This document shows, piece by piece, positions 13,933 through 14,133 of a DNA stretch of 14,133 bases. The DNA lies in the NCBI GenBank assembly GCA_034428935.1, contig DAOUHB010000162.1, positions 1-14,133 on the forward strand. Reading direction: 5' to 3'. Source of the DNA: JAAYZQ01 sp034428935 (GTDB taxonomy: Bacteria; Chloroflexota; Anaerolineae; JAAYZQ01). The notes beneath the pieces were generated by a model, which was not told the origin of the DNA, did no database searches, and saw only the letters and a program-made list of their open reading frames with translations. Both the position numbers and the translations under genes were made by a program. How positions within the stretch are numbered: the stretch's first letter is position 1; each line of letters begins with the position of its first letter.

Positions 13933-14133
13933 ATGCCGAAACGCCGCTACCTGAGGTTGAGCGAGAACCAACGCGCTGAGTTGGAAAGGGTACTGCGTCG
14001 TGATTCCCGGCCCTACATGCGGGAGCGTGCCTCGGCTTTGCTGCAGATCGCAGACGGCCGGTCCGCTCACTGGGTGGCTCGACAGGGCTTGCTGCGCGCG
14101 AGAGAGCCGGACACCGTGTACCGCTGGCTCGAT
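13933..14133 (+). CDS. IS630-family transposase N-terminal HTH region (partial)
   Basis: 67 codons open to the window end, starting at an ATG with AGGTGG 6 nt upstream. The segment YMRERASALLQIADGRS followed by VARQGLLRAREPDTVYRWLD looks like the helix-turn-helix DNA-binding start of IS630-type transposases or their separate first ORF. Such proteins bind the element's ends; the catalytic DDE domain would lie beyond the window. It could alternatively be a stand-alone HTH protein of the same family. Less GC-extreme codons than the chromosomal genes support mobile origin. Confidence 0.75.
   Translation, partial: MPKRRYLRLSENQRAELERVLRRDSRPYMRERASALLQIADGRSAHWVARQGLLRAREPDTVYRWLD

Larger units (their letters stand above)
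13869..14133 (+). mobile_element. Left end of an IS630-like element (incomplete)
   Basis: The second 77-bp repeat copy breaks off at 13868/13869. New sequence begins TGAACTTTGACAATTC, a promoter follows, and then the start of a transposase-type gene that runs off the window. The break fixes the element's left boundary to within a few bases. The inverted repeat and target duplication cannot be checked because the right end is missing. Confidence 0.6.

Overview
The window is a very GC-rich bacterial chromosome segment carrying mostly housekeeping genes, with islands of short GC-rich palindromic repeats and insertion sequences between them. Gene content and style suggest Chloroflexota (Anaerolineae/Caldilineae-like). 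The pointers are the sequence flavour of PurA and the AapP-like ATPase, the Thr/Pro-rich linker behind a lipoprotein signal, GTAGGGGC...GCCCCTAC intergenic repeats, and GTG/TTG starts. This assignment is inference from pattern memory, not from a search.

Layout, left to right. (1) purA (adenylosuccinate synthase) overlaps by 23 bp an orphan sugar-type solute-binding lipoprotein. A perfect 10-bp hairpin and then a phosphoglucomutase/phosphomannomutase follow. (2) From a promoter at about 4182-4209 comes a radical SAM protein of the uncharacterised TIGR03960 type. A 264-bp repeat island separates it from its usual partner, a DUF2344/TIGR03936 'radical SAM-linked' protein. (3) A perfect-consensus promoter, whose -35 box lies in the last codons of the DUF2344 gene, drives rplU-rpmA-rpmE (L21, L27, L31). 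The leader can fold into a 12-bp helix that buries the rplU Shine-Dalgarno sequence. A strong intrinsic terminator closes this operon. (4) tdk (thymidine kinase) is followed by an 87-bp tandem repeat, a complete IS4-superfamily element (transposase, 20-bp inverted repeats, SD-blocking hairpin) and another repeat island. (5) Next are an orphan polar amino-acid ABC ATPase and a TIM-barrel sugar-phosphate isomerase/epimerase-like gene. The latter has its own perfect-consensus promoter overlapping the end of the ATPase gene and a 10-bp hairpin at the start of its leader. (6) A convergent small zinc-ribbon protein on the minus strand, a hairpin-rich spacer and an EamA/DMT permease come next. (7) A duplicated 77-bp repeat, folding into nested palindromes, is interrupted by the left end of an IS630-like element whose transposase/HTH gene runs off the window.

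The strongest non-routine signals are regulatory. Two exact TTGACA-N16/17-TATAAT promoters have their -35 boxes inside the 3' ends of upstream genes, a third upstream promoter is near-consensus, and the L21 leader looks like a two-state switch. The biologically least understood unit is the radical SAM/DUF2344 pair beside ribosomal protein genes. I see no CRISPR array, toxin-antitoxin pair, phage genes or defence genes.
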